Assembly (NCBI RefSeq): GCF_026914185.1
Contig: NC_070574.1
Coordinates: forward strand, 3,496,001 to 3,560,000
Source of the DNA: Puccinia triticina
Taxonomy: Eukaryota > Basidiomycota > Pucciniomycetes > Pucciniales > Pucciniaceae
DNA length: 64,000 nucleotides
Direction: 5' to 3'
Below, one piece after another: positions 11,248 to 22,705 of this stretch. The position numbers and the translations under genes are program-made. The first letter of the stretch is position 1. Every line of letters begins with the position of its first letter. The notes under the pieces are model-generated. The model ran no database searches and was not told the origin of the DNA. It was given only the letters and a program-made list of their open reading frames with translations.

Positions 11248-12259
11248 TCATTCTGCTTTGGGCTTGGCGACATCCGAGCGTTCAGGGACGATTCCGCCCA
11301 AGATTTTCCTCTCGATTTGGTCGAAAGTCTTGTCCACAAGATGTTCCACTGGCTCGTCGAATAATGAGGGCAAGAAGGGTATGATACCTAAGCCGACTGA
11401 CAAAAACACAAACAAACGAACAAATTGACGAATTCAATCTAACTGTGGGCTCCAAAAGAACTTGCGTTGTGTGCGTGTCAAACTTACCGACAGTCGGACC
11501 GATGGAATGCATTCGTGGGTTGGCCATTTTCGAAAAGATGAATCTCTTGGAATATCGAACGGCGGAATGACTGATCGATCGGCCACAAACCGTACAAAAA
11601 GGGTGGTGATTGAGTCTCTGCACAGTTCTCTCAATGAACGAAGAGAAACCCCAAGGCGTACATGGTCTGTGCGTCCGATCCACATGAGAAACAGTATTGG
11701 TACATATTATGGTTCGAGTCAACGTAAGCGGATTGGAATCTGTTCAAGATAAACTAGTCGCGTTTGGTGTGTTTACAGAAAGCAAAATTTACGGACCAAA
11801 GCCGGAAACAGCATGCCTGAATCGACCAATTAATCTTTAGCTCCAGGAATAACCGAAAGCTAGGGGGATTTAACTTACTTGCAGTTCCCTGGAACGCAGC
11901 GCGTCGCGCAACCTTCAGACCGATCACCAGATTGTCATTCGGGTCGCCCTGAGCTTGGAGATGTCCCTTCCATCCTTCGTACGCCACATCACCCACCTCG
12001 ACGCGCCATCCAGAAATCAGCCACGGATTGAATGGGCTGCCATTGGGCTCGTGTTAAGGATCTGACAACTCACCACATAGGCAATCGAAATCCCGTACGC
12101 CCCTGTGACCACTTTGGGATTCACGACCGGCCGGAAAGCTTCGCCAACATCGGATGTGTAGGCCAGATACCTCGAGGCGGGGATCAGTAAAGGTCGAATA
12201 CGAGCAACTAGGCCTAAATATCTGGCTGCTGTGTCGGTTGAGCTGGGGGTAGGGCACAT
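11248..12259 (-). CDS. MTFP1: Mitochondrial fission process protein 1-like (MTP18 family)
   Basis: MTFP1/Mtp18 is an inner mitochondrial membrane protein influencing mitochondrial fission. The first exon (12259-12074) encodes RYLAYTSDVGEAFRPVV, the family hallmark, then PKVVTGAYGISIAYV. Exon 2 (11996-11879) continues with VGDVAYEGWKGH and VIGLKVARRAAFQGTA. A last exon (11396-11248) gives VGLGIIPFLPSLFDEPVEHL and VDKTFDQIERKILGG, the conserved C-terminus. A third exon can be drawn 11739-11488 in frame (ending NPRMHSIGPTV), giving about 234 aa, but its first half does not look like the family and may hide another intron. Alternative in-frame start at 12280. Family call is firm; the middle gene structure is not. 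Confidence 0.82.
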
Positions 12260-12826
12260 GTCCAATTCAAGAATTAGCATGGAATGGCTTGGCCATTGCA
12301 GAAATATACGAAAGAGGTACTGACTCGATTCGACCGTCCGCAATCCGCTCTGGCAAATTTTCGACGTTATCGGGCATGTCGGACCATGAACAACACGCTT
12401 TATATCGATCGGGGTTATGTGTTTGCAGCTCAAAAATTCGAAGTAGTAACGAAGTACCCGATGCGGCCACCGGACCCCGATAGATCCCGATAAGTCCCGC
12501 CGCAGGGGGCGCGAAACCCTAACTTAACAAGTTCCTTATAAAAACAAAGGGGGTTAGTCAAGCTAGCTGGTCAATGCTCAACAGGGCTTGTTCGAGCAAA
12601 AGCCTTTAGCAGGGACGCTTGTGATATGACAACTGGATGTCTCAAGGATAGTTACGGTCCGCGGCCTTATAATTATGATTGTTTTATGATTGTTGTTTGA
12701 GGACAAAAAGAAAAGAAGAGGGACTGAATTCTCGCCTTATGATCGTTGCGAGGAGAAAAAAAAAGGATATCATCCGACAACATACATAAAAAAAAAGAAA
12801 GCAGGAGAAAGAAGAAAGCAAATAAA

Positions 12827-14805
12827 TTATTCCCAAAACTTGAGTGAATACAGCAGTACTTTGCCCCGATTGTTAGCAGTTACCAAGTATTTGGAATTGT
12901 GACTGAAGTCGAAATCGGTTACATGACCTAAGGGGGTATTCGAAGTAGGCCAATTGGAAAAGACGGTTCCAGACTTGACATGGACCTAACCAGAGAAACG
13001 AGTGCCGCGATCAGTCAATAACACCGGATGCGAGGATACTGGAGTTGACCAAGAAAAAAAAGAAGCACAAACCAGTTTCAGTCCATCCTTTTTGACTTGA
13101 CTGGAGATCCCGAGCACTTGTGCGTCGGGATTGAACTTGAGTCGGTTGATCGAAGTGGTCAAGTTGCCGATGGTTTTGAACGGTTTCCGGCTGGTCTGAA
13201 AGGAATCGACGAACGAGGAGGGGGCTCCATCCTGGATCTGATCGGCGTAAAGATTGACGATGCCAGTTTGGCTGCCGATGGCCGTATATGACTCCTGGGT
13301 GAGCCGACGACAGTCTTGGTCGGTGGTGGAGATCTTCGTCGGATTGAATCCGCCGTCGTCGAACCAACTGCCCATGATCTTGTTCATCCGCAGATCCCAG
13401 ATCGACACCTCTGCATTACTCCCGATCGTCAGGAGCTCGGTCCCGTTGCGTGACCATGCCAAGCTCTTGATTGGGTTGTTGGATTTCAAGCTATGGATCA
13501 CTTGGGACGAGCCAATGTTGTTCGACCAGTCGACCAGCTCGACAAGCCCATTCATCCCGACAAATGCGACGAGATTTCCCTGAGGCGAGAATTTGAAATG
13601 ACTGAGTGAGGTGCCTTTGCTCGATTGCGAGAAAACAGATTTGTGGAAGAGTCCTTGGGGGCTCTTGATACATTGACAGCTTTGGAGATCAAATGTGTAG
13701 AAGTACGGCCGATGGCCGGTGATCAGGACGGTTGAAGATACGTTGGTAGTTGAAGGAGGGCAGAATTCGGCGGCTTGGATTGGAAGATCGGGTGTATGAA
13801 CGAAGTGGAGGGCCGGGTTGTGGGTGCCGTCGATCTTGAAGAATGAGAGTCGCTTGGACTCGGCCGAGGCGGTGAAGAGGACGTCGGAATGGGGATGAAA
13901 CTGGAGACAAGAGATCGGCGAGGATTTGGTTTTTCCGGGCTCGGCTTGGTTTGCGTCTCGAAGTCTCTCGACTTGAAGCTGGCCTTTGGGTAGGATCCCC
14001 TTGCGAGTTTTTTTGGAGATCTTGGGACGATTAAGATCGCCAGTTGATTGAAGAATTAGATCTAATCCGAAACCCGGCTGGTCCTCATCCTCATCCCCGT
14101 CGATCTGTTTACCTTTTGATTGTCGGCGATCGCTCAACCAAGTTGGTGTTGGATTCATCTTCTCGAATTGGGTCCTTAATCGTTTCTCATATTCTTCTCC
14201 ACTAATAGTGATCTTTTGATCATCGTCTCGGTCATCCAATGTTCTTAGCTTCTTCAGTCGGCTGGGTCCATGGCTAATCGATACTGAGACCTGGTTTGCG
14301 GACTCGTCCTTCCATGCAGGCACCTTCTCAGGGCGACGATCGGTCTTGGGCGCTGACTCTTTCCGCTCGATAGTCTCTGATTTTTGATTGGGATCATTGA
14401 GACTTTCAGCTCCATTGGATTGTTGATTGGGCTCGTCCAAGATGAATAACTATCAGGAGATCGATTTAGGTCAGTGAGGTGCCGAAAGAATCGAAGGTGA
14501 ATGCTCGTTAGTGGCTTCACCTGATCATCTGCAAGGCCTGCAAGCTCGGTCTTGGGGCTTTCATCATCAGGGCGGACTGAGTGGGTTGGGTTGGAAGGTT
14601 CTAGTTTCTGTTTTGATCTTGATACCGGTGCGAATCCGAAGACTGCTTCCTCAAGATCGAGTTCTTCAGCCGTGGGTTCTACGTTGGGATATTCTTCGAT
14701 CCCGAGTGGTTTCTTGGATTTCAGACTGGCGCCGTCCACGACTTTGACCCGTTTCCGCTTCTTGGAGGCTGACTTGATGGGTAGCATGTTTCGATCGTTC
14801 TGCAT
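12827..14805 (-). CDS. UTP18: U3 snoRNA-associated protein 18 (UTP18), SSU processome WD40 protein
   Basis: UTP18 is a WD40 component of the small-subunit processome for pre-18S rRNA processing in the nucleolus. Exons 14805-14521, 14449-13073 and 12985-12827 join in frame to 606 aa. The N-terminus is basic (SASKKRKRVKVV), then a charged region with AEELDLEEAVFGF. From about residue 255 the WD40 region starts with SSPISCLQFHPHSDVLFTAS. Later blades are seen in FSPQGNLVAFVGMNG, SLAWSRNGTELLTIGSNAEV with SIWDLR, and the C-terminal VFSNWPTSNTPLGHVTDFDF followed by GKVLLYSL, all characteristic of Utp18. Donors are GTGAAG and GTTTGT. The gene is head to head with the Mtf2-like gene. Confidence 0.95.
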
Positions 14806-15087
14806 TCATCAAAAAAAAACAGCTGGGATTAGGAATTCCTGATTGAAACAAACATTCCGACCACAAGTTAGTTTTGCTTACACTATGATAAGTCGATGGC
14901 CAAGGATATTCTTCGAGTTGTTGTGGTGGTGGTGGTCGGGGGCGAAGATTTTTTGAGGGTGGCCGTGATGAGATATGGATATATGCAATATGCTCCCGCC
15001 TGCCCCCCCGGGGGTGTTGCCCTGGGAGATTTCGCCAGTGTGGATCTTGATTTTTTCGAAGCAAGCACCCAGGAAAACCTCAGGCCA
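14806..15087. promoter_or_regulatory. Short divergent promoter between UTP18 and the Mtf2-like gene
   Basis: Only 282 bp separate the start codons of a ribosome-biogenesis gene (-) and a predicted mitochondrial protein gene (+). It includes a GTGGTGGTGGTGG tract (about 14921-14937) and a C-rich run near 15000-15012. Shared regulation is inferred from the spacing. Confidence 0.45.
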
Positions 15088-16574
15088 ATGGTCAAGCTCA
15101 GCACCACTCGCCAACTACTGACGATCAGAGGCACTCTCCATCTCACAACATGCTCACCCGCTAGCACCCGCTGGATCTCAACGGACACAGAACCATCTAG
15201 GTGAGCTGTCAGGCTTGATGACGGGCCGGAGTAGAAACTGATCCGAGTAAAATCAGCAACAGCGCACAACGACCATTCCCATCAAGCTCGAAACCATCTC
15301 CCTCCTCCTCTTCCGCCAAGAAAAAGGGATCCCGATTGAGAGATAGGGCAGGCCTACCGGTATTCAAAAGCTCGAACAGACGGCAGGACGACGATGATAT
15401 CCAAGGGAGGCTGGCAGAAGGTTCGGCAGACAATCCTGGGCCTCAATCCTTCACACCCATGAAGCCATGGAGCATGCGAACCCGCAACCAACTCGAAAGG
15501 AGCCAAATGAGCCACAGAGAAAGTTTGATCGCACTAGAACTACTCGAAGATCTGGCGATCCCATTAGAAGAACTCTCGATGACCACCAAATCCGATCCAG
15601 AACAAGAAAACGGCGCAGGATCGGGGATAAGAGACTTGCTGCATCGTCCCGAATTTCAGTCGATCCTATCAAAACACTCTTCCTCAAATAAATCCCTCTC
15701 AAGGCACCGGCCCGATCAACTCTCATCTGAGGATCTCCGCATCGAGGATATCCTCAAAGAACTCTCCGACTCGCTCATCCAGAAGATCGACAGCATGGAG
15801 ACAGACTTCGAATTGCTCGGCTGGCTCGATCAACATGTCTTTTCTCAATCCCGATCGCCCTCACCCTCAGAATCCTTGGTTGAGGAAAGCTCACCATCCA
15901 GCAGTCCAACAACAACCCCTCCGGATCAGGATCCCACACCGAAACTCGGGCAAGTCTTCGAGAATCTTGATGCCCATCCACCCATTCCCACCGAATTCGA
16001 ACTGGACATGAATTTCGACCAGGATCCAGAGACGATGCTCTCCAGTCAGCCAGTTTGTTTCACTCCACTCTTCTCGCCGATCCTCCTACACCTCCTCAAA
16101 ACCTTCTCGAGTCGGTTCAAGAACCCCCATCTGGCATTGTATCTTTTCGACTGGGCCCGATCCCACTCGGATCCGTTTGTCAAATATTTCGGATTGACCA
16201 GAGATGTGTACTTTGAGAGCTTGCAGATCAAATGGAAAGTCTTCCGCGACTTCCGAGGAATCCAAAACGATATGTTGGAGATGAAGGCCCTCGGCTTGGA
16301 GTTCGACGATCGGTTCAAGAGGCTCGTTCAACTCATCACCCAAGTCGTCTTAGATGATGAAATCCAGGCCGAGTCTCGTCTTCTTGAGTCCACTACTTCT
16401 CCACCAGATCCTTCAAAACCCCATCAAAATCTCGATCGGCTTCGGAGAATATCCGCTGTCGAGCGGCACTATGTCTCCCAAATCGAATCTCTGCTCAACG
16501 AGTTCATCGAATCTCAAAACCAAGCCTTCACTCACAAATTCCGTGTCCCCTCTCCTTCCCAGCATCAATCTTAA
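15088..16574 (+). CDS. Mtf2-like mitochondrial protein, two exons
   Basis: Exons 15088-15200 and 15257-16574 join in frame to 476 aa. The first 37 codons (MVKLSTTRQLLTIRGTLHLT...) lack acidic residues early and are rich in Arg, Thr, Ser and Leu, as expected of a mitochondrial presequence. The C-terminal part from about residue 300, with PHLALYLFDWARSHSDPFVK, TRDVYFESLQIKWKVFRD and NDMLEMKALGLEFDDRF, resembles the Mtf2-like C-terminal domain of fungal mitochondrial proteins acting in mitochondrial RNA expression. The start at 15088 was chosen because the intron (GTGAGC...CAG) joins it exactly to the long ORF. The middle is Ser/Pro-rich and probably disordered. Family assignment is from motif memory, so moderate confidence; the gene itself is well supported. 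Confidence 0.75.
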
Positions 16575-17213
16575 ACCATCTTTCCGAGAAATATATTTTG
16601 TTAATCATTATCACCGTTGTTCGTATTTTCGATTTGTGAAAATCGTTTTTGTATCTCGTGTAATCGTTGGATAGAGATGGCTTGAAATTTCATTGCGATG
16701 GATGCCTATCGATACTGAGAGATAACAGACCCCATATGCCTGGGACCTTACATGTGCCCAAGTTGGAAACAAGGTGCTCTTCCATGTTGGCACAAGCGAT
16801 ACATAACACCCATGTACCATACCAGGACTGAGGGGGTAAATAGAACCCCATATCATGTTTCCTCCACGGTAGGTTTTTCTCGATCTCAGGTCTGGAACTG
16901 GTAGCAGTTATGTCAAGACCAAAGTGAGACCGCACAAAGTACAACCGAAGCTAGTTTGGAACACATATGGAGGTTAATTAAAGATTCTATATCTGGTCAT
17001 CATTCTGGTTGGATCGTCAATATTTTCTTTGCAATTATGATTTTCGCTTCTTTGGTTTCTGCGTTGCAGGTTGCGCTGAAGAACATAGATGTAGGGGGAG
17101 AGAACGCCAGAAAAGAAGGAAACACGTCAGCTTCAAAACAAACCCCAATACCCAGAAAGACGGAAAGAAAAGAAGTAGGACAAGGAGGGGGACAAACTTG
17201 AGAGGCAGGATAT
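16575..17213. other. Intergenic, no gene recognised
   Basis: 3' flank of the Mtf2-like gene and 3' flank of the small membrane protein gene (which is on the minus strand). From about 17085 the sequence is related to that 5' of 24004, the edge of a segmental duplication. Confidence 0.4.
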
Positions 17214-17608
17214 TCAGAAGGCAGGGACGAGGAGGTCACCGGCGACTTTAAAGAAAGCGATCGAGGAGAAAAAGACGGCGAAGCCGACGAGGATGCCGGT
17301 GTTAGCTTTCCGACACTCGGGATCGTTCATCTCCTGGCTGATGATCTTCTTCCAGACCGACTGCTCCTCCTCCTTGGCATGCGAACCCATATAGTTCGGC
17401 TTCGGCTTGCTCGAATCGCGGAGGGCCATCTAGTCTGCCCGAATTGTATCGATCATCAGTTGGGTTGGTCCAGCCCGATGGATACTGCCATCAGACTGCT
17501 ATCCAGTCTATAATCCAGACGCCTTCTCAACAAGGAATGGCTTACATTGTGTTACCAGGCCGAAGTGGGTGTGTTGGGATAAGTTGCTGGCTGGCCGTGT
17601 CCCGGGAC
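17085..17608. repeat. Segmental duplication, copy 1 (partner ~23960-24490)
   Basis: From about 17122 to 17430 the sequence is nearly identical to 24003-24305. Beyond the coding part similarity falls off but is still visible (CGCCTTCTCAACAAGGAATG, TGTCCCGGGACTGC) to about 17608. The duplicated unit carries one small gene with both flanks. Because the flanks are more diverged than the coding part, the duplication is not very recent. Confidence 0.8.
17214..17429 (-). CDS. Small single-pass membrane protein, Tom6-like (copy 1)
   Basis: 71 aa. The N-terminal half is hydrophilic (MALRDSSKPKPNYMGSHAKE, then EEQSVWKKIISQEMNDPECR). The C-terminal half is one membrane segment, GILVGFAVFFSSIAFFKVAG, ending DLLVPAF. 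The layout of a soluble N-terminus, one C-terminal helix and a short tail with L-x-P matches small tail-anchored outer-membrane proteins such as fungal Tom6, which stabilises the TOM translocase. This functional link is by layout only; I cannot confirm the family. A second copy at 24089-24304 differs by one residue (Met14 versus Leu14). No intron is needed. Regulation not visible. Confidence 0.7.
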   Translation of the reverse strand: MALRDSSKPKPNYMGSHAKEEEQSVWKKIISQEMNDPECRKANTGILVGFAVFFSSIAFFKVAGDLLVPAF

Positions 17609-18394
17609 TGGCTGCCTGCCAACTCTGAAGGGAGCCCGGAGGACGGACTAACTTCCGGGCAATCGGGGGTCCGACGGCAGGCGGCGAGCATCATCACTTC
17701 TCCACTGTGTCCGTGAAGGTTTGTCTCACAATGGATCCGACGCTGGCTCAATCCCAGTGACGTACGGACGGAGGACGAATCGATGCGGTGTTACCATTGG
17801 CAGTGCCTCGTGCTATGGGCAGCCCCAAGCCGAGTTCATGCTCACTGCAACAATCAGCCTTGATTTCCACAATTGACCCGATGAACTCTTCTTATTTCCC
17901 TCCGTCCCGGCCGAGCTGGTAACTTCTTGTCGCATTGCGCCGAGGGGCCCGAGTCATTCGGATGGTCCCTGCCTGTCCCTACATCAATTACCGAGGGAGT
18001 TGACTTGGTATACACTTTACTCGACCGCGCTTCATCCTCACCTCAGGGGTGCGATGGTGGGTGTGTGATAACCATAACAGGTTGGGTTCTCCTCTTCTGC
18101 ATAGAGCTCTGAAACCAGTTCCTTCTGATTCTGGATGATTCCTTCATGCGTGGGCCAATCTGATTTTGAGACCTACGCTTTCTACTCCAACACTTCTTGA
18201 TGCCGCTCTGTATTTGACTCTGAGTGGCAAACAAACCCCCTGCACCTGGAGCGTGCCGGATGTCTTGAGCCTTTGGTTGTCCTCGGCCTCCACTTGCTGA
18301 ACCCACGAACAACATAAATATTTATATCCAAGCACCCAGAGCACCTTGAATTCTTTCCCATCCCCGTCCCGAAGCCAAAAAGCAGACGAGAAGA
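17430..18394. other. Intergenic, upstream of the secreted-protein gene
   Basis: Contains the 3' end of the duplicated segment to ~17608 and otherwise no recognised gene or repeat. Confidence 0.4.
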
Positions 18395-20126
18395 ATGTTT
18401 CGTCATCCCGGTGCACTTCTAGCGTTTTTGGTCCTATTCTCTTGCTCACATGGCCGATCTTTGCCGCGTCCAAGTCTGTGGAAGCGCACTGCCACGGATG
18501 ACATCTTGATTCCGCTGAAAGAGTTAACATCAATATCTGAAGAGAAGCTCGTCAAGTCTAAATATACCATGTACCTTTTCCTCCGGCAGACCTTCCAAGT
18601 ACGAGTCCCGCCAAGGCGCAGAGTAAGCGAGCATCATGATCAGTGAAAACACCACAACTGATTGAGCATCATCAGCTGATTTTTCCACACTTGATCCATG
18701 TCTCCTGACGTGACTCGATACAAACAGAGCAGCCGATACCGACACAACTTTTGCAAGAACAGGCGATAGTACCAGTCATCAGGATTCCATGATGTGAGAA
18801 CCTCTGTGTTAAATTCTCCGATCAGCCGAATAGGCTGTCATATACCCACCTATCCTCTCCTGCTAATACATATTTGATAAATCATAACCAACAACGCAGA
18901 GAAAATCCAGATGTGATCGAACCCCTCAAATCAGTGCAGAAGGATCAAGTGGCGTGAGTGGCATGGTCGAAGGTCAAAAGAAGCATGTTATTGACATATA
19001 TGTATATTCATTCAAACAGAGGACTACGCCCGGGCGGAGACGTCGGAAACAGGCCCGATGGCCCGAATGGACCCAAGAATCCCATCATGTGAGCAGGGTT
19101 TGAACTAATTCCTTCAAAAAATCTGCGATCACCCCAACAGGCTTGTTTCCATCCGACTAAATCCCACCGGCCAATCGTTTTTTTGGATAATAACCTTACA
19201 TCTACAGCAAAACACCCCATGACCCAAACATAAGGATTCACTTCAAGACATACGATGTTCCTCAGGGCGGGAGGCCGAAGATGTGAGTAGCCTGGTTGAT
19301 TTTCAAAGAATCCATATTGTTTTTATGTGTGTCAAGCAAACTGAAAACAACCTCATGCGTAGAGAATTCAATCTCCTCCAGATTATCGGTCCCCGCCTCA
19401 CAGGGTTAACCCAGAAAAATTGGGAGAAGGCAATCAACTATTATCACCGTTTGTAAGCGGGTGCTTTTCTGCCTCAAAAGGAGGTGACCGGTTCCAATTC
19501 CTCAAAAACCATGACCAGCTATGGTGGTTTGGTTCAGCTCCATTGGAAGTGGCTAATTTATGATCACTCAGACCCTTTGTTAAACAGAAACTCATCGAAA
19601 ATCAAGAGCTTATTGACCTCCAACAGTCTCTAGAAGAAGCTTATTTCTTTTATCAATTTTTCGAAAAACCAAAGCAAAATAAGCCACTGTTATTACTCCT
19701 AGCATCATCCGACAATTCTTCTCTTCAGTCAAAAATCTGGACCAAATCACTCCCATTTGACCAGTGGGTAGAGCGCATGATCATACCACATCTCCACTAT
19801 ATGTAAGTCTCTATTAATTCAATCATCAAGGCATCAATTGGTCCCCCAAAATCTGAATAGTTTGATTGAATTGAAACAGCACCTTGGATGAATGGCTAAA
19901 ATACAAACATCCAGAAATGGAACAAAACAAGATTGAATATATTCAAAAATTTGCAACAAGATCTGAAGACAAAGTTCAGTACTGGGATACAGAAAAAGCA
20001 GAACAATTCTATGAAACCCATAAAAACATTCAAGTCCCAAAGCAAAGCAACACACCATCTCAGCTTGTGTTCAAAAAACCTGTTGCGGCCATTTGTAAAT
20101 TTTTTGCCAAATGGACTCAACACTAA
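18395..20126 (+). CDS. Predicted secreted protein, 335 aa, eight exons
   Basis: I do not recognise a family. Exons 18395-18570, 18728-18793, 18900-18953, 19020-19088, 19208-19282, 19363-19452, 19572-19802 and 19880-20126 join in frame; every junction is phase 2, and most donors read AT|GTGAG or similar. The start MFRHPGALLAFLVLFSCSHG is a clear signal peptide. The next part contains a Gly/Pro/Asn-rich stretch (LRPGGDVGNRPDGPNGPKNP). The C-terminal 200 residues are charged and probably helical (LIENQELIDLQQSLEEAYFF, then TLDEWLKYKHPEMEQNK). The mature protein is Cys-poor. The first intron donor, GTACCT, is weak. In a plant-pathogenic rust such a protein would be a candidate secreted effector; that is inference. 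Confidence 0.72.
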
Positions 20127-21469
20127 ACAAGTCCCTGGCCAGTTTTATTTTGAAACTCATGTGTTACCCTTCTAAATCCAAAACTCACATTCTAGCCAAC
20201 TGATCAACCTGTTTCATTCCATCCTTCTTGGGTTTTGTGTTTAATTTCATCACATGTATTGGCTGTTGGGAGTGAGCAGAACTATATTTTAACAGAGCAA
20301 AAGAGATAACTTCCAATCCTTTTTCTTCCTTATTTTTTTTTTCAAGTGGATTTTACTATCCTCATTATAGGATTTCTTTCAAATCTCAATGAAAAATAGA
20401 AAAAAACCATAAAGCCCCATTCCACAACAATACAACAAGAGAAAAAATCAATCCCCAAACACAATAAATGTCAGTGGGCGTGTTGCCAAGACTAGGTCTT
20501 CCAGAGGCACATGCTGCAAAAATCCAGGTGATCATGCTATATGAAGCAGAGGAGGAAATAACAAACAGAAGCTACAGAGGGGCCTAGGAGGGCCTAGGTA
20601 TGACTAGGGTGTAAGCTCAACAATCCAAGCTTCACTGATTGTGGCATCTGCAAGGCACAAGGGGGGCACAATGCAAGGGCTAGCCTTGGAGGGAGCACTT
20701 CTGGAACCTAACTAGGGGTGCATTGCAATTTAGTCCAGGGGAAGTGTTAGTACTTCCTTCTATTTACAACAAGATGAGAAAAGGAAGAGGGTGAGGCAGG
20801 AGAAGGGAAAGTGTGGGTGCTCACCTAGTCCAGGGGAAGTGTTAGTACTTCCCTGCTGGACTAGGAGGGCGCAGGAACTTGGTCCGAGGTGGTTTGGTGA
20901 CATCCTCGTGATTCCTTTGGTGAGGTTGCGGGGCGCGAGCTCACATAGGGGTGGTTAGGGTGCCCTCTGTAAGAATTCAGGGCCTGCAGCGCAGGGGTAG
21001 TTTGAATGCCTGAGTAGTGGGGGCCTGATTCTCAGGTGTGGTTTGCTAAAGATCCCCAGAGGAGAAAATAGAAATCTTGGGAAAAGTACTCACTGATAAA
21101 TAACTGAGATGGTCTAGCTCAGGTAGTTGAGTGAGCTACTTTCTTGGGTTGGTTTTGGAGAAGGAAAAGGTGGAGCCTCAAATTGAAGGCGCCTGATGAC
21201 TAGGGATCTTGCGGTAACGCGTACAAGCCAAACAGGGAAACTGGTTCTTGTCAAAGGGAATTGAAGAGGACAGATTTGAATACTAGGATGTATGCTGATG
21301 ATTTTGAAAAAGATGCCAATTCATAGAGGGGAGAACCTCAGGTATGTATATCAATGTGGGTTAGCTAAATCTAAATAAATGGTTCCATCTCTAAGGGTCC
21401 TCCTGATGTAGGATGATCCTTAGTTTCCTTTTTTTAGGTAATATCAGTGATAATCTGAATAGCACCAAC
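20127..21469. other. Gene-free stretch with a direct repeat
   Basis: A 28-bp phrase containing AGTCCAGGGGAAGTGTTAG recurs at about 20732 and 20830. Several GGCCTAGG words lie near 20580-20600. No coding pattern. Confidence 0.4.
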
Positions 21470-21808
21470 GGTGTATTTGCTGCGCTGCGTTTAGCGCAGC
21501 GATTTTTTGGGTCGCTGCGCTACACGCTTTTTGATTTTCCCGTAAAAAAATCTCAAAATAGTGCGCTAAAGAAGGGACCACGTAGCGGTCAGCACCGCTT
21601 TTCTCTATGCCATGTGGGAGCCAAAAAAAAAAGGAAAAAGGTTTTAAAATACATAAAAACATGTATAAACCATAAAACTGTTCCACTATCCGCTAATTTA
21701 GTGGGTAGCGTAGCAAATTTTCGCTTTCGCTGCGCTTTCGCTTATGACCCTGGGAGGGTAGCGGACAATCGCTGCACGTAGCGAGTAGCGCAGCGGTTTT
21801 CTTGCTGC
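21470..21808. repeat. AGCG/CGCT-word-rich tract, left of the TIR element
   Basis: Dense GCGCAGCG, GCTGCGC and TAGCG words on both strands, same texture as the element that follows. It may be an older, degraded copy into which the better-preserved element inserted. No ORF of interest. Confidence 0.5.
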
Positions 21809-21817
21809 GCTATCGCC

Positions 21818-22292
21818 AACACTGGGTCGCTACGCTACGCTACGCTATTTCAGCGCTACGTGTTAGCGTAGCGGCAAAAAGCGCCCATCTATTTTGCATA
21901 GCGTTAGCGCGCTGTTAGCGCCGCTACGCTGCGCTAATTTTCAGCGGCGCTAACAGCGCGCCAATTCTTTGTTAGCGTTAGCGCGCCGCTACAGTCGCTA
22001 CGCTACGCTGCGCTGCGCTACACCGCTTTTAGCGGAAAAAAAGCCCTTTTTTCCCGCTAAAGGCGCTGTAGCGCAGCGTAGCGCGCGCTCTTTTGCGCCT
22101 TGCATGCGTAGCGTTAGCGCAATTGCGCACATCTGCGCTAACGCTACGCTATCAGCTAAAATAGCTGCGCACCGCGTGCGCGTAGCGTTAGCGCATATGC
22201 GTGCAATTGCGCTAACGCTACGCTAAAAAATAGCGCATTCGCGCTGCGCTACGCTACGCTAACCGCTATGGTTAGCGTAGCGACCCAGTGTT
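21818..22292. mobile_element. 475-bp AGCG-rich TIR element with 9-bp target duplication
   Basis: The left end AACACTGGGTCGCTACGCTA (21818-21837) is repeated exactly, inverted, at 22273-22292. Directly outside lie GCTATCGCC (21809-21817) and GCTATCACC (22293-22301), a 9-bp duplication with one mismatch. The interior is almost entirely made of TAGCG/CGCTA words in both orientations, so the strand can fold on itself many times. A 9-bp target duplication is typical of Mutator-like elements, so a non-autonomous MULE-type element is the best guess. A relative lies at 38724-39342. Confidence 0.78.
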
Positions 22293-22507
22293 GCTATCAC
22301 CTTTTTCTCTGGTCACATAGCGGTCAACTGCTGATAGTACATACGTTTCTTGGGCTAATCCTAGATTTCTTTAGGAGCAAGCAATTATGCTGCTTCATTA
22401 TGGCTTGTTCCTTTGCTAGAGTTCATGGCGGCTTTGCCGCTGCAATCTCAGGGCCCTCTCCTCACATTAAACAAAAATGTGTCCAGGCGCAAGCAAACCA
22501 AAATTAA

Positions 22508-22701
22508 GGTGTTCAAAGTTGAAATCATAAAATTTTTGAATCATAAAATCATAAAATCGTAGAATTTTTGGGTGATAATTTTTTATGTACCATTTTCAAA
22601 CTATTGCTCTGTTTTGGGTGTTTGGGTGGTACATATTTTTTCTGCTTAAAATTTTATGATTTTATGGTGTTATGATTTTATGCAAGTCAACTTTGAACAC
22701 C
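22508..22701. mobile_element. 194-bp hairpin element flanked by TTAA
   Basis: The left end reads GGTGTTCAAAGTTGA and the right end TCAACTTTGAACACC, perfect 15-bp inverted repeats, each bordered by TTAA (22504-22507 and 22702-22705). The interior has repeated ATCATAAAAT/ATTTTATGAT words in both orientations. TTAA target sites are characteristic of piggyBac-type transposition, but no transposase is present and class is inference. Confidence 0.65.
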
Positions 22702-22705
22702 TTAA

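Noticed and set aside
21470..22290. Coding ORF 21969-22226 and neighbours rich in Ala and Arg
   Set aside because: Composition follows the GCGCTA word repeat; no start context or conserved pattern.
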